From: Pseudomonas putida
Lineage (GTDB): Bacteria; Pseudomonadota; Gammaproteobacteria; Pseudomonadales; Pseudomonadaceae
DNA length: 64,000 nt
Assembly (NCBI RefSeq): GCF_001636055.1
Contig: NZ_CP011789.1
Span: forward strand, 62,001 to 126,000
Direction of reading: 5' to 3'
The notes beneath the pieces are model-generated. The model did no database searches and had not been told where the DNA came from. It worked only from the letters and a program-made list of their open reading frames with translations. Positions 24,429-32,804 of this stretch are shown here, piece after piece. Both the position numbers and the translations under genes were made by a program. Every line of letters starts with the position of its first letter. Position 1 is the stretch's first letter.

Positions 24429-27119
24429 ATGATGAACGAAAACATCCTCACCCAAGTACTGCAGCGGCTCGAAAGTGATTTCGGGCTCAAGCACCGCGTA
24501 GGAACCGACTACATGCGGGGCGGCACTTGTCCGGCCTGCGGAAAGAAAGAGCTGTACGCTCGCTACGATCGCCCTTGGCAGATCCGCTGCGGAAGGCCGG
24601 AGCGCTGTGGCCACATCGAGCACGTCAAGGATCTGTACGAGGATCTCTTCGAGGACTGGAGCAAGCGTGCCCCGGCCACCGAGAACGATCCGAACGCTAC
24701 AGTCCGCTCGTACCTGGAGTTCGCCCGTGGGCTGGATAGCTGGAAGATGACCGGCTGGTTCACCCAGGAGAGCTACGTCAACCAGGAAACCGGTGAGTCC
24801 AGCGCCACGATCCGCTTTCCCCTGCCCAACGACGGCTGGTGGGAGCGCTTGATTGATCGTCCTGGGCGCTTCGGCAAGATGAAAGCGCGCTTCAAATTCA
24901 AGTACAGCGCCCAAGGGCAGTGGTGGTGCCCTCCGAGCCTGGATCTCAGCAAGGTCGAAGAGCTGTGGATCGTTGAGGGCATCTTCGACGCTGTTGCCCT
25001 GCTGCAGAACGGCCTAGATGCCGTGTCGGCCATGTCCAGCGTGAACTTCCCCGTCGAGGCCTTGAAGCAACTGGCCGAGCAACGCCGTGGCAACCTGCCC
25101 ACCCTGGTGTGGGCCCTGGACAACGAGCCGGTCGCCCGCGGCTATCTGCAGCGCTGGGCGAAGCAGGCCGCGGAGATGGGCTTCGAGTGCAAGGCCGCGC
25201 TGATCCCCCAGCGGGACCGGAAAGTCGATTGGAACGACCTGCACCAGCGCTGGCTGTTTGAAGACGAAGGCAATCCACGAAACCACAAGCGCAAACGCGA
25301 CCTGGCAGCGGCTCGTCACGAGGGTGACCTGCTGCTGGCATCGACAGCCCGGGAGAAGGCGCTGCTGATGTACATGTGGGACGAAGGATTTACCGAGTTC
25401 GCCTTCGACTTCGGCAACCAGACCTATTGGGCAAAGTTCGACCTGTCCAAGCTCGAGGATGAGCAGAAGAAGCTGGCCAGCAGCACGGACCAGGACGACG
25501 AGGAGAAACGCCAGGACACCCTCAAGACCGTCTGCTCGTTGAAGCTGCTGGCCAACTGCAGTTTCCAGGCCCTCTACAAGCAGGTGAGCGACGTCACCAA
25601 CGAGGCCTGGTTCTACTTCCAGGTGACCGGTACCCGGGACGACAAGGGCGACAACTACACCTTCACGCCCAAGCAGATCGCCTCCAGCAGCGAGTTCAAG
25701 ACCCGCCTGATGTACTCCGGCGCCACTTGGCTGGGCACTCAAAAGCACCTGGATCAGATCATCCTTCGACAGACCGAAGGCCTCAAGACCGTCGAGACGA
25801 TCGACTTCCTGGGCTACAGCCGGGAACACCAGGCCTACATCTTCAACGACATCGCCGTGCACAACGGCTCCATCTACAAGGCCAACGACGAAGACTACTT
25901 CGAGTTCGGCAAGCACAAGGTCAAGTGCCTCATGAAATCCGTGAAGATCAAGAACGCCCTGGACGCCAAGGGCTACAGCGAAGCCTGGCTGAAAAACCTG
26001 TGGACTTGCTTCGGCGAGAACGGAGTACTCGCCCTCACCTACTGGTTCGGTTCTTTGTACGCCGAGCAGATCCGTGCCGAACACGAGAGCTTCCCGTTCC
26101 TGGAAATGTCGGGCGAGCCTGACTCGGGCAAGACCACACTGATCAAGTTCCTGTGGAAGCTGTTCGGTCGACTGTACGAGGGCTTCGACCCTGCCAAAAG
26201 CTCGTTCTCCGGCCTGAGCCGCGCCATGGGCCAGGTGGCCAACCTTCCCCTGGTACTGCTCGAGGCCGACCGCAACACCAACGAAGACAACGCCAAGGCC
26301 TTCGAGTGGGACCAGTTCAAGGACTTCTACGGTGGCGGCACCCTGCGTACCCGGGGCGTGAAATCGAACAGCAACGACACCTACGAGCCGCCGTTCCGCT
26401 CCTCGATCGTGATCGCGCAGAACGCCATCGTCACGGGCCACGAGGCCATCATCAGCCGGATCTTCCGCCTGCCGTTCCTCAAGCCGACGATCACTGACGA
26501 CAGCCGCCGAGCCGCTGACGCGATCGTCCAGACCGAGCTCGAGGACGTCAGCCACTTCATGGTCAAGGCCATGCGCGCCGAACAGCAGGTGCTCAAGCGC
26601 TTCGCTGAGCTGTACCCCAAGTATCGCGCTGAGCTGTGGTCAAGCCGCAAGCTGACCTCCGATCGGGTGATCAAGAACCACGCCATGATGCTTGCCCTGG
26701 CGGACTGCCTGCAGCTGGTGATCGAAGTGCCGGACCACATGGTCCAGGCCTGCCGGAAGTACGTGATCAAGGCCGCCAGCGAGCGCCAGGCGGCCATCAC
26801 CACCGACCCGAAAGAGGTGAACGAGTTCTGGCAGGTCTTCGACTTCCTGGAGTCGCTGCCCGAGGCCCCACTGGTCAACCACAGCAAGAAGCCTGGCGAA
26901 ATTGCCATCAACCTCAACCAGTTTCAGCAGGTGGCCACCGAATACCGTCAGCGGATCCCCGAGCTGGGCACCCTGCGCCGGCTGCTCAAGGACTGTCGCG
27001 CCCACCCCTGCCTGGCCGACCAGAAGCGGGTGGAAAGCGCCATTCGGGCACGCGATCAGCTCGCCAGGCCCCTGGCCAACATCCCATCGACCGTTCGCTG
27101 CTTCATCTTCCGGGAGTAA
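24429..27119 (+). CDS. Toprim primase-helicase replication protein
   Basis: An 896-residue replication protein. Residues 34-60 carry a zinc-ribbon-type cysteine set (Cys34, Cys37, Cys54, Cys60). Residues 182-189 (VEGIFDAV) and DNE at 231-233 are toprim signatures, and GEPDSGKTT (562-570) is the Walker A of a C-terminal superfamily helicase, with LLEADRNTNEDN about 45 residues later as the likely acidic site. Primes and unwinds phage DNA in theta-type replication. A P2-type gpA rolling-circle initiator is absent from this operon, so the replication module differs from P2. Confidence 0.85.
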   Translation: MMNENILTQVLQRLESDFGLKHRVGTDYMRGGTCPACGKKELYARYDRPWQIRCGRPERCGHIEHVKDLYEDLFEDWSKRAPATENDPNATVRSYLEFARGLDSWKMTGWFTQESYVNQETGESSATIRFPLPNDGWWERLIDRPGRFGKMKARFKFKYSAQGQWWCPPSLDLSKVEELWIVEGIFDAVALLQNGLDAVSAMSSVNFPVEALKQLAEQRRGNLPTLVWALDNEPVARGYLQRWAKQAAEMGFECKAALIPQRDRKVDWNDLHQRWLFEDEGNPRNHKRKRDLAAARHEGDLLLASTAREKALLMYMWDEGFTEFAFDFGNQTYWAKFDLSKLEDEQKKLASSTDQDDEEKRQDTLKTVCSLKLLANCSFQALYKQVSDVTNEAWFYFQVTGTRDDKGDNYTFTPKQIASSSEFKTRLMYSGATWLGTQKHLDQIILRQTEGLKTVETIDFLGYSREHQAYIFNDIAVHNGSIYKANDEDYFEFGKHKVKCLMKSVKIKNALDAKGYSEAWLKNLWTCFGENGVLALTYWFGSLYAEQIRAEHESFPFLEMSGEPDSGKTTLIKFLWKLFGRLYEGFDPAKSSFSGLSRAMGQVANLPLVLLEADRNTNEDNAKAFEWDQFKDFYGGGTLRTRGVKSNSNDTYEPPFRSSIVIAQNAIVTGHEAIISRIFRLPFLKPTITDDSRRAADAIVQTELEDVSHFMVKAMRAEQQVLKRFAELYPKYRAELWSSRKLTSDRVIKNHAMMLALADCLQLVIEVPDHMVQACRKYVIKAASERQAAITTDPKEVNEFWQVFDFLESLPEAPLVNHSKKPGEIAINLNQFQQVATEYRQRIPELGTLRRLLKDCRAHPCLADQKRVESAIRARDQLARPLANIPSTVRCFIFRE

Positions 27120-27124
27120 CCGCG

Positions 27125-27388
27125 ATGGACGTGCAAGTTATCAACAGCCCACGACCAGGTACGGCAGCGGATCGGCGGCTGCCGATCGTCCAGGCCGACG
27201 CTTACGCCGTGGAAGGCCTGCTGGACATCTTGGAAGTGCGTGCTGGCCGTGGTGAGCGGGAGATTCTGGTGTTGGCCTGTTCACCGGCGCAGGTCCAGGC
27301 GGTTCTGGAATGGAGCTGCCTTCACGACGACGGCGAACTGCAGGGTTTGGAGATTTACCTGGTACGGCGTGGAAGCGCTGACAGGTGA
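27125..27388 (+). CDS. Small phage protein of unknown function
   Basis: An 87-residue product, taken from the ATG at 27125 (MDVQVINSPRPGTAADRRLP), 5 bases after the primase stop; the frame is open far upstream but inside the primase gene. It looks like an alpha/beta sheet (REILVLACSPAQVQAVLEWS). No family recognised. Confidence 0.6.
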   Translation: MDVQVINSPRPGTAADRRLPIVQADAYAVEGLLDILEVRAGRGEREILVLACSPAQVQAVLEWSCLHDDGELQGLEIYLVRRGSADR

Positions 27389-27415
27389 AAGGCCGGCGTA
27401 GGCCGGTAGAAGAAC

Positions 27416-27446
27416 GGCGCCGAGGAGATTGCAGCTCCTCGACGCC
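27416..27446 (+). repeat. Hairpin in the early operon
   Basis: GGCG-C-CGAGGAG (27416-27427) pairs with CTCCTCG-A-CGCC (27435-27446), loop ATTGCAG, in the 81-base gap before the next gene. No T-run follows, so it is not a standard terminator; it could be an RNA-stability or attenuation element. Confidence 0.5.
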
Positions 27447-27469
27447 AAACCACCACAGAGGAACGATCT

Positions 27470-27745
27470 ATGAACCATAACCAACGCAGCGGCACCGCAG
27501 ATCCTACCACAGCTGGGCCGTCTCACAGCCCGCGCCTGCTGGCCATTGGCGTTGTCGGCGCCGCCCTGATCGACCACCAGGTGCACCGCACCGCCGACAG
27601 CCGTGCCCGCCTCGAGGGCGCCGCCGACATGGCCCGCCGCCTGGGCGTGCTCGACGGCGCAGAAGCCCAGCTCGTTGCCAACCTGATTGCCCGCTACGAC
27701 GCGGGCCAACCTCACACCGCTTTCGCTCCAGGAGCACACGCATGA
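27470..27745 (+). CDS. Small phage protein of unknown function
   Basis: A 91-residue Ala-rich product with a hydrophobic segment at about residues 24-37 (LLAIGVVGAALI). It overlaps the next gene by four bases and is preceded by a GAGGAA ribosome-binding site. No family recognised. Confidence 0.6.
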   Translation: MNHNQRSGTADPTTAGPSHSPRLLAIGVVGAALIDHQVHRTADSRARLEGAADMARRLGVLDGAEAQLVANLIARYDAGQPHTAFAPGAHA

Positions 27746-28155
27746 CCACGCCAACCAACATCAAGCGTTTCAAGGTGAAGGACACCTGGAAAGACTACGA
27801 GGTGACCTTGGAAGTCGACCTCGATCGCCTGACCACCGAGCGAGCGGAACTGATCAACACCTTCTGGGACGGCGCTGAGGATCGGCTGGATGAAGAAGAC
27901 CAGGACGTGGTCCTTACCGTAGTTCGGCTGGCCGGGCATGAGGTGATCTGCAGACTACTCGAGGATCGAGGGGCAGATTTCGGTGACAGCGAAAAATGGT
28001 ACTGCGAGAAGACCAGCAAGGAGCTGCACACCAGCGAGGGCTGGGGCGGCGAGATCGAGGGCGACGGCTACGGCTGGTGCGGAATCCGAGTTGTAGGGGC
28101 TTACGTGCAATTGCCCGATTTCAACGACGTCGCCGTGTCGGAGGTGACCCAGTGA
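27742..28155 (+). CDS. DUF2528-like phage protein
   Basis: A 137-residue acidic product (KDYEVTLEVDLDRLTTERAE in the N-terminal half; TSEGWGGEIEGDGYGWCG in the C-terminal half) that resembles DUF2528 proteins of Pseudomonas phage early operons. Role unknown. Start overlaps the upstream stop and its own stop overlaps the next GTG start. Confidence 0.6.
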   Translation: MTTPTNIKRFKVKDTWKDYEVTLEVDLDRLTTERAELINTFWDGAEDRLDEEDQDVVLTVVRLAGHEVICRLLEDRGADFGDSEKWYCEKTSKELHTSEGWGGEIEGDGYGWCGIRVVGAYVQLPDFNDVAVSEVTQ

Positions 28156-28604
28156 GCATCCAGAAGCCCGACGACCTGATTATCACCGTCCGCCTCAGCG
28201 CCGGCTCTTACACAGCCCGGGCACGTGGCGAGAAGACCACCGCCAGCAGCTCGATTAGCGCCGAGGCTGCCGCTCGGGCGCTGGCCACCAAGCTCGGGCT
28301 TGAACTCGCTCAGTTGGACCTGTTCGCCGGGGATCGTGGTGCTGAGAACGGGGTCGTTCAATACTCAGCACGGGCCGCCCTGCAGCAACCTCAGGATGCC
28401 GAAGTGAATCCTGGAAACGAGCTGAATCAGGAGTGGACCCCGCCACATACATTGAAGGGCTTGAAACGACTGGCCACGAAAATCAAGCGCGAGCGCGGAA
28501 TCATTCACGCTCAAGCGCTGGAGCTCAGCGCGCAGCGCATGGGCTACCCCTGCTACAAAACGGCCTTGATTGACCTCAGCGAGGACCTGGAGGCTACACC
28601 ATGA
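28152..28604 (+). CDS. Early phage protein of unknown function
   Basis: The start is a GTG at 28152 within the previous stop (GTGA), with GGAGGTGA just upstream. The 150-residue product has an N-terminal strand-rich part, a Ser/Ala stretch (AEAAARALATKLGLELAQLD) and a basic C-terminal helix (HTLKGLKRLATKIKRERG). It may bind nucleic acid, but no family is recognised. Confidence 0.6.
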   Translation: MSIQKPDDLIITVRLSAGSYTARARGEKTTASSSISAEAAARALATKLGLELAQLDLFAGDRGAENGVVQYSARAALQQPQDAEVNPGNELNQEWTPPHTLKGLKRLATKIKRERGIIHAQALELSAQRMGYPCYKTALIDLSEDLEATP

Positions 28605-28780
28605 CCAGAACCCACATGTGGCATCGCATGGCCATGCTTGGCCTGATAGTCGTGAAGTGCGGCCGAATGGTCAAAGCCACCCAGTTCACAAACGAGCCAA
28701 GAAAGGTTACCTGCAAGGCCTGCCTGAAAAGGATGAGTGGCACCACTCCCCGCTCGAGGCCAGAAATCACGCCCACGTAA
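28601..28780 (+). CDS. 59-residue Cys/basic small protein
   Basis: An ATG at 28601 lies in the stop of the upstream gene (ATGA) and opens 59 codons, too short for usual cut-offs. The product is basic with VKCG near residue 19 and TCKAC near residue 40, a possible zinc-binding C...C-x2-C arrangement. Coupling plus the cysteine pattern supports a real gene; function unknown. Confidence 0.55.
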   Translation: MTRTHMWHRMAMLGLIVVKCGRMVKATQFTNEPRKVTCKACLKRMSGTTPRSRPEITPT

Positions 28781-28817
28781 CAACCCTAGAAAATCTGCTC
28801 ACAACTTCTAATAACGA

Positions 28818-28856
28818 CCCCGCCGGCGTTGGACCACAATGCCGGCGGGTGCTTTT
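28818..28856 (+). terminator. Rho-independent terminator of the early operon
   Basis: CCCGCCGGC (28819-28827) pairs perfectly with GCCGGCGGG (28841-28849), loop 13, followed by TGCTTTT. It separates the early operon from the DUF4224-integrase pair. Confidence 0.7.
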
Positions 28857-28868
28857 GCGAGACACAAC

Positions 28869-29081
28869 ATGGGGCATGCAACCACCGACGTTCTCAGCTT
28901 CGAGGACCTGCAACGGATCACCGGCTACCAGCGCCGATCGGACGTAGAACGAAACCTGGTCGAACAGGGCATTCGCATGTTCCGGGGCAAAGCCGGCCCC
29001 TGGACTACCATTGATTTGATCAACCGTGCCGCCGGCGTAGGGCCAGGCCACCCGGAGCGATACGACGCTGACATCCTATGA
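28869..29081 (+). CDS. DUF4224-domain protein (excisionase-like)
   Basis: The start is taken at the ATG at 28869 (MGHATTDVLSFEDLQRITGY), 70 residues; an upstream ATG at 28839 would lie in the terminator. The segment LSFEDLQRITGYQRRSDVERN is typical of DUF4224, small winged-helix-like proteins encoded immediately before phage integrases. Expected to help excision or integration. It overlaps the integrase start by four bases. Confidence 0.78.
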   Translation: MGHATTDVLSFEDLQRITGYQRRSDVERNLVEQGIRMFRGKAGPWTTIDLINRAAGVGPGHPERYDADIL

Positions 29082-30250
29082 AGAAGGCCCGCAAGCGGAA
29101 GCACAATCCGCACATCCCCAGCCACATCGACCAAGCCGCGCTCCCCGCGGCTATTTACTTTGACCACCGTGGACACGGGATCTGGTACACCTCGCATCGC
29201 GACGATGAAGGTAAGCAGCGCCGGCACAACGTTGCACCGGCCGACGCTACGCTGGCCGAGCTGCACCGCATCATGGACGAAGCCAGCAATCCAGCCCGCG
29301 ACACCCTGAACTACTTGTGCCAGCAGTACCACGAAAGCCCCAAGTTCAAAGGGCTCTCCTCCCGTACCCAAGACGACTACACGTACTGCCGTGAGGTGCT
29401 GACCAAGCAGAACACCAGAATGGGTAAGCCGCTTGGCGAACTCGCCGTTCGCGGCTTCTCCCCCGCCCTGGTGCAGCGCCTGGTCGACAAGATCGCCGGC
29501 GAGGGCACCCCATCGAAAGCAGCCCACGTGCTCAGGTACCTGCGCCTGGTGCTGCAGTGGGGCCGCAACCGTGGCATCGGAAACCTGGACAGCAATCCCG
29601 CCCAGGGCGTCGAAGCGCCAACCGAGCGAAAGCAGCGCCGCCTTCCTGCAGCTGACGTTATGGAGACCTTGATCGATCGGGCAAAGGCACTGGGCAGGCT
29701 GCACCGCAACGAGCCTGGCAGTTGCCCCTCATACCTCAGCATCGTGATGGAGCTGGCCTATCTGTGCCGGCTTCGCGGTATTGAGGTCGTGACCCTCACC
29801 GATGCCAACGAGCTCGAAGAAGGTGTGCTGACGAACCGGCGGAAGGGCAGCCGCGACAACATCGTCCGCTGGACGCCGCGTTTGCGCGCCGCGTGGGACG
29901 AGGCAAAGGCTCAGCGCGCCAGGATCTGGGCTCACCGCAACATTCCCCTCCACCTTCACCCTGGACGACGTCCGCTGATCGTCAGCAGCCACGGCACGGC
30001 ACTTAGCAAGTCAGGCCTGGACACGGCCTGGCAGCGCTTCATGGCCAAGGCGATTGAGGCTGGTGTACTCCTTGAGGAGCAGCGCTACGGCCTGCACGAC
30101 CTCAAACGCCGTGGCATCACCGACACACCAGGTACGCGGGCCGACAAGCAGCAGGCCAGCGGGCACCGCAACGAGTCCATGCTGGACATCTACGACCTTG
30201 GCCTTCCCCTGGTGAATCCCTCCGATACTCCCCCTCTCCCCCATGCGTAA
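29078..30250 (+). CDS. Prophage tyrosine integrase
   Basis: A 390-residue recombinase. Catalytic residues are visible: Arg in LCRLRGIEVV, the His-x-x-Lys/Arg box in LHDLKRRGITD, a second His in ASGHRNE, and Tyr in MLDIYDLGLP. Its C-terminus lies about 100 bases from the tRNA-Thr 3' fragment, the usual arrangement for tRNA-targeting phage integrases. It would recombine attP with the tRNA gene. Confidence 0.9.
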   Translation: MKKARKRKHNPHIPSHIDQAALPAAIYFDHRGHGIWYTSHRDDEGKQRRHNVAPADATLAELHRIMDEASNPARDTLNYLCQQYHESPKFKGLSSRTQDDYTYCREVLTKQNTRMGKPLGELAVRGFSPALVQRLVDKIAGEGTPSKAAHVLRYLRLVLQWGRNRGIGNLDSNPAQGVEAPTERKQRRLPAADVMETLIDRAKALGRLHRNEPGSCPSYLSIVMELAYLCRLRGIEVVTLTDANELEEGVLTNRRKGSRDNIVRWTPRLRAAWDEAKAQRARIWAHRNIPLHLHPGRRPLIVSSHGTALSKSGLDTAWQRFMAKAIEAGVLLEEQRYGLHDLKRRGITDTPGTRADKQQASGHRNESMLDIYDLGLPLVNPSDTPPLPHA

Positions 30251-30348
30251 CAAGCGCACGCAATACCCTGGAAACATTGGGTTTTCGGGTAGCCGTGCGT
30301 AACAAGGATGCGACCTAAGTCCTTGATTTCATTGTTGTGCGTAGGTGC

Positions 30349-30393
30349 CTTGTAATCAGTAGGTCCCGGGTTCGATTCCTGGTGCCGGCACCA
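30349..30393 (+). other. Attachment site: 3' part of tRNA-Thr(TGT)
   Basis: The sequence from CTTGTAATC through GGTTCGATTCC to GCCGGCACCA is the anticodon-to-CCA part of tRNA-Thr with anticodon TGT. The 5' half (acceptor, D arm) is absent, so it is the partial copy left at one prophage end (att core about 45 bases); the full tRNA should lie at the left prophage end, outside the window. It also marks the start of a second element. Confidence 0.85.
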
Positions 30394-30398
30394 TTCAA

Positions 30399-30432
30399 GG
30401 TTCCAGAGAAAGCTTTCAAAATCTCTGGAACC
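30399..30432 (+). repeat. Perfect 11-bp inverted repeat next to the attachment site
   Basis: GGTTCCAGAGA (30399-30409) pairs with TCTCTGGAACC (30422-30432) around a 12-base loop, six bases after the CCA end. Likely a hairpin in the tRNA trailer or an integrase-related site. Confidence 0.6.
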
Positions 30433-30436
30433 CCCG

Positions 30437-30465
30437 AAAAACCCGCCTTCTGGCGGGTTTTTTCG
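30437..30465 (+). terminator. Rho-independent terminator after the tRNA fragment
   Basis: AACCCGCC (30440-30447), loop TTCT, GGCGGGTT (30452-30459), then a T-run. Probably the original terminator of the tRNA-Thr gene. Confidence 0.8.
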
Positions 30466-30504
30466 TTTTGGCGTTCCGTCGGATTCCGAGGGTAGCCAGC
30501 GCTA

Positions 30505-30555
30505 ATAAGGGTACTTTTAAGGATACCTACCAATTCGACATTGGAAAGTACCCTT
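30505..30555 (+). promoter_or_regulatory. Inverted repeat in the P4-type integrase leader
   Basis: AAGGGTACTTT (30507-30517) pairs with AAAGTACCCTT (30545-30555), the second arm abutting the ATG at 30556. The 9-mer TACCCTTAT (either strand) occurs here twice (30505-30513 minus; 30549-30557 plus) and again inside the gene. May control integrase expression or bind integrase. Confidence 0.55.
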
Positions 30556-31875
30556 ATGGCTCGCACAACAGCTCCCCTTACCGACAACGCCTGCCGCACT
30601 GCAAAGGCTCGCGAACGTGAGTACAAGCTTTTTGACGGCGATGGCCTTTACCTGCTCGTGAAGCCCAACGGTCGCAAAGGCTGGCGGCTCAGGTATGTCA
30701 AGCCCGATGGTCGCGAGGGCCTGACCTCACTCGGCAATTACCCGGTGGTCGGGCTGGCTGACGCTCGCCACAAGCGCTTCGAGCTCAAACAGCAGCTCGC
30801 CAACGGCATTGACCCCATCCAATCCAAGCAGCAGGCCAAGGTGCAAGCCGTAATCAATGGCCGTACCTTCGAAAGCGTCGCGCTCGATTGGTATGCCGGG
30901 ATGGTGCCCAAGTGGGCGCCGGGGCACGCCAAGACTGTGCTCAGCCGGTTGAAGACTCACGTATTCCCTTTGCTCGGTGCCAGGGCAATCGCTGAGTTGG
31001 ACACCCACGACCTCATGCAGCCACTGGAAGCCGTGACGAATCGCGGCACCATCGACGTGGCGCTCAGGATCAAGAACTACCTGCAAAGCATCATGCGCGA
31101 AGCCAAACGGCTGCGGCTGATCACCGCGAACCCGGCTCACGACCTCGACGGCTCGATCAGAGCACCACGGGTTACACATCGACCCGCACTACCCTTATCG
31201 CGGCTGCCAGAGCTGCAAGCACGCATCGACGACTACAAAGGTCGTCCACTCACACGCCTTACCGTGATGCTGTCGCTGCACGTGTTCGTACGCTCCAGTG
31301 AGCTGCGCTTCGCCCGCTGGAACGAGTTCGACCTCAATCGCGGCATCTGGGAGATCCCCGACACTCGTCCGGCGCTCGACGGCGTACCGTTTTCCACAAG
31401 GGGTACGAAAATGGCCGGAGACATTCACGTTGTACCCTTATCGCCGCAGGCAGTGGCCTTGCTTGAGCAAATCCACGCGATCACGGGCAAGTTCGACCTG
31501 GTGTTCGCGGGAGATGCCAAACCGTGGAAACCGATGTCCGAGAACACGGTGAATGCCGCGCTCAGGACGATGGGCTACGACACCAAGGTGGATATCTGCG
31601 GCCACGGGTTCCGAGCCATGGCGTGCAGTGCGCTGGTCGAGTCCGGGCTGTGGTCAGAGACCGCCATCGAACGGCAGATGAGCCACAAGGAACGCAACAA
31701 CGTGCGGGCCGCTTATACCCACAAGGCCGAGTTCCTCGAAGAGCGCCGGATGATCATGACCTGGTGGAGCCGGTTTCTGGAGGCGAACCGCGAGGGCCAT
31801 GTGACGCCGCATGAGTTTGCCAAGCAGACGGGCGAGAACGTCACGCGCCTTCGCAGTGCCAAGAGGACCGAGTAA
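30556..31875 (+). CDS. P4-type tyrosine integrase of a genomic island
   Basis: The start is set at the ATG at 30556 (MARTTAPLTDNACRTAKARE), the normal P4-integrase N-terminus; 439 residues. Residues 1-90 are the DUF4102 arm-binding domain (LFDGDGLYLLV, then LTSLGNYPVVGLADAR). The catalytic core shows Arg in VFVRSSELRFARW, His-x-x-Arg in GHGFRAMACS, a His/Lys block in MSHKERNNVR, and Tyr in RAAYTHKAEF. It starts 163 bases after the tRNA 3' end and points away from it, as island integrases do. Confidence 0.9.
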   Translation: MARTTAPLTDNACRTAKAREREYKLFDGDGLYLLVKPNGRKGWRLRYVKPDGREGLTSLGNYPVVGLADARHKRFELKQQLANGIDPIQSKQQAKVQAVINGRTFESVALDWYAGMVPKWAPGHAKTVLSRLKTHVFPLLGARAIAELDTHDLMQPLEAVTNRGTIDVALRIKNYLQSIMREAKRLRLITANPAHDLDGSIRAPRVTHRPALPLSRLPELQARIDDYKGRPLTRLTVMLSLHVFVRSSELRFARWNEFDLNRGIWEIPDTRPALDGVPFSTRGTKMAGDIHVVPLSPQAVALLEQIHAITGKFDLVFAGDAKPWKPMSENTVNAALRTMGYDTKVDICGHGFRAMACSALVESGLWSETAIERQMSHKERNNVRAAYTHKAEFLEERRMIMTWWSRFLEANREGHVTPHEFAKQTGENVTRLRSAKRTE

Positions 31876-32804
31876 CTCGCCGCACCACCGCATCAAACTC
31901 GCTGTGAAGTTACCCACAGCACCGCATGAAGCTCCTCCGCGCGGGTCCTTTCAAACGGGGCTGCAAAGCCGCCCCGTTTGAAAGGACCATACCTAAGAAA
32001 AAAAACGCTGGCACAGCGTACGTCTGTGGAAAACCACTGATGCCCACCGGGGGATAGTTTTATCCACAGGCGCTAAATCCCTGAAATCGCTTTGCTTGAC
32101 GAATATTGTCCACAGGCGTAGACCGGGAGTTGCAAGAGCTGTCGATGACAGCACCCCAGGTGACCCGAACCTTAAAGGTCACGCCGCTCCCGCGGTGGTT
32201 CTCCCCAAGTACGATTCGCGTCCGGCAGCTCGTACGGTCACTACCCATGTGATGGATGCCAACTCAATATCGTTGCCCCTGCGGCAACCACCCTACCCAT
32301 CTGCTCAGCAGCAACCTATCCGCTTGGCCATTTCGCGTGCGCCGACCTGCGCCCGTCTCTTTCACTGGAAAGAGACGGGCGCTCCTGACACTGCTGCAGC
32401 CCTGATCGCACATGGCTCAGCGGCAATTCCCCTCGTGACAATTGGCGTGACAAACGCCGATGTCACCAGCAACAGCCATGCAGATGATGGTGCCGCAGAC
32501 CAGGGAATGGCCTGCACCTGACTGACAGTCAGGCATGCCCCGGTCATCGCATTGCTGCGTTCACCCGGCTCAGGATCTCTCGGCATTGGTCTCGTCAGCC
32601 AATGCAGCCTCCACCCGCCCACCGGTAACGGTGCTCAGGAGGCCAGATCATGAGATGCCCTTGCTCCCGGTCGTAAGGAGCCGCCAGTCCCGCGTTAGAG
32701 GACATCCCCATAGGTCGCAGGGGCCTTGATCCCTGATAACACTCAGCATTCTTGGCGGGATGACGTGGGGGCGAGGATCGGAGAGCGAAGATGAGGTGAC
32801 CGAC
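31876..32804. other. 929-base non-coding, structure-rich region with DnaA-box-like 9-mers
   Basis: No frame on either strand looks coding. Perfect inverted repeats: 18-bp GGTCCTTTCAAACGGGGC (31944-31961/31971-31988), 15-bp GCGCCCGTCTCTTTC (32349-32363/32368-32382), GTTGCC/GGCAAC (32272-32277/32283-32288), GTGACC/GGTCAC (32160-32165/32177-32182) and CCTGACTG/CAGTCAGG (32517-32524/32526-32533). DnaA-box-like TTATCCACA at 32060, TTGTCCACA at 32106, TTTTCCACA (minus) at 32025-32033 and TTACCCACA at 31910, plus an A-rich tract at 31997-32004. Reads like a replication origin or complex control region. Confidence 0.6.

Noticed and set aside
32096..32622. Overlapping small frames in the hairpin-rich region (32096-32521 plus, 32362-32622 minus)
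   Set aside because: No ribosome-binding sites, no protein-like composition, and they are interrupted by perfect inverted repeats, which fits non-coding DNA better.
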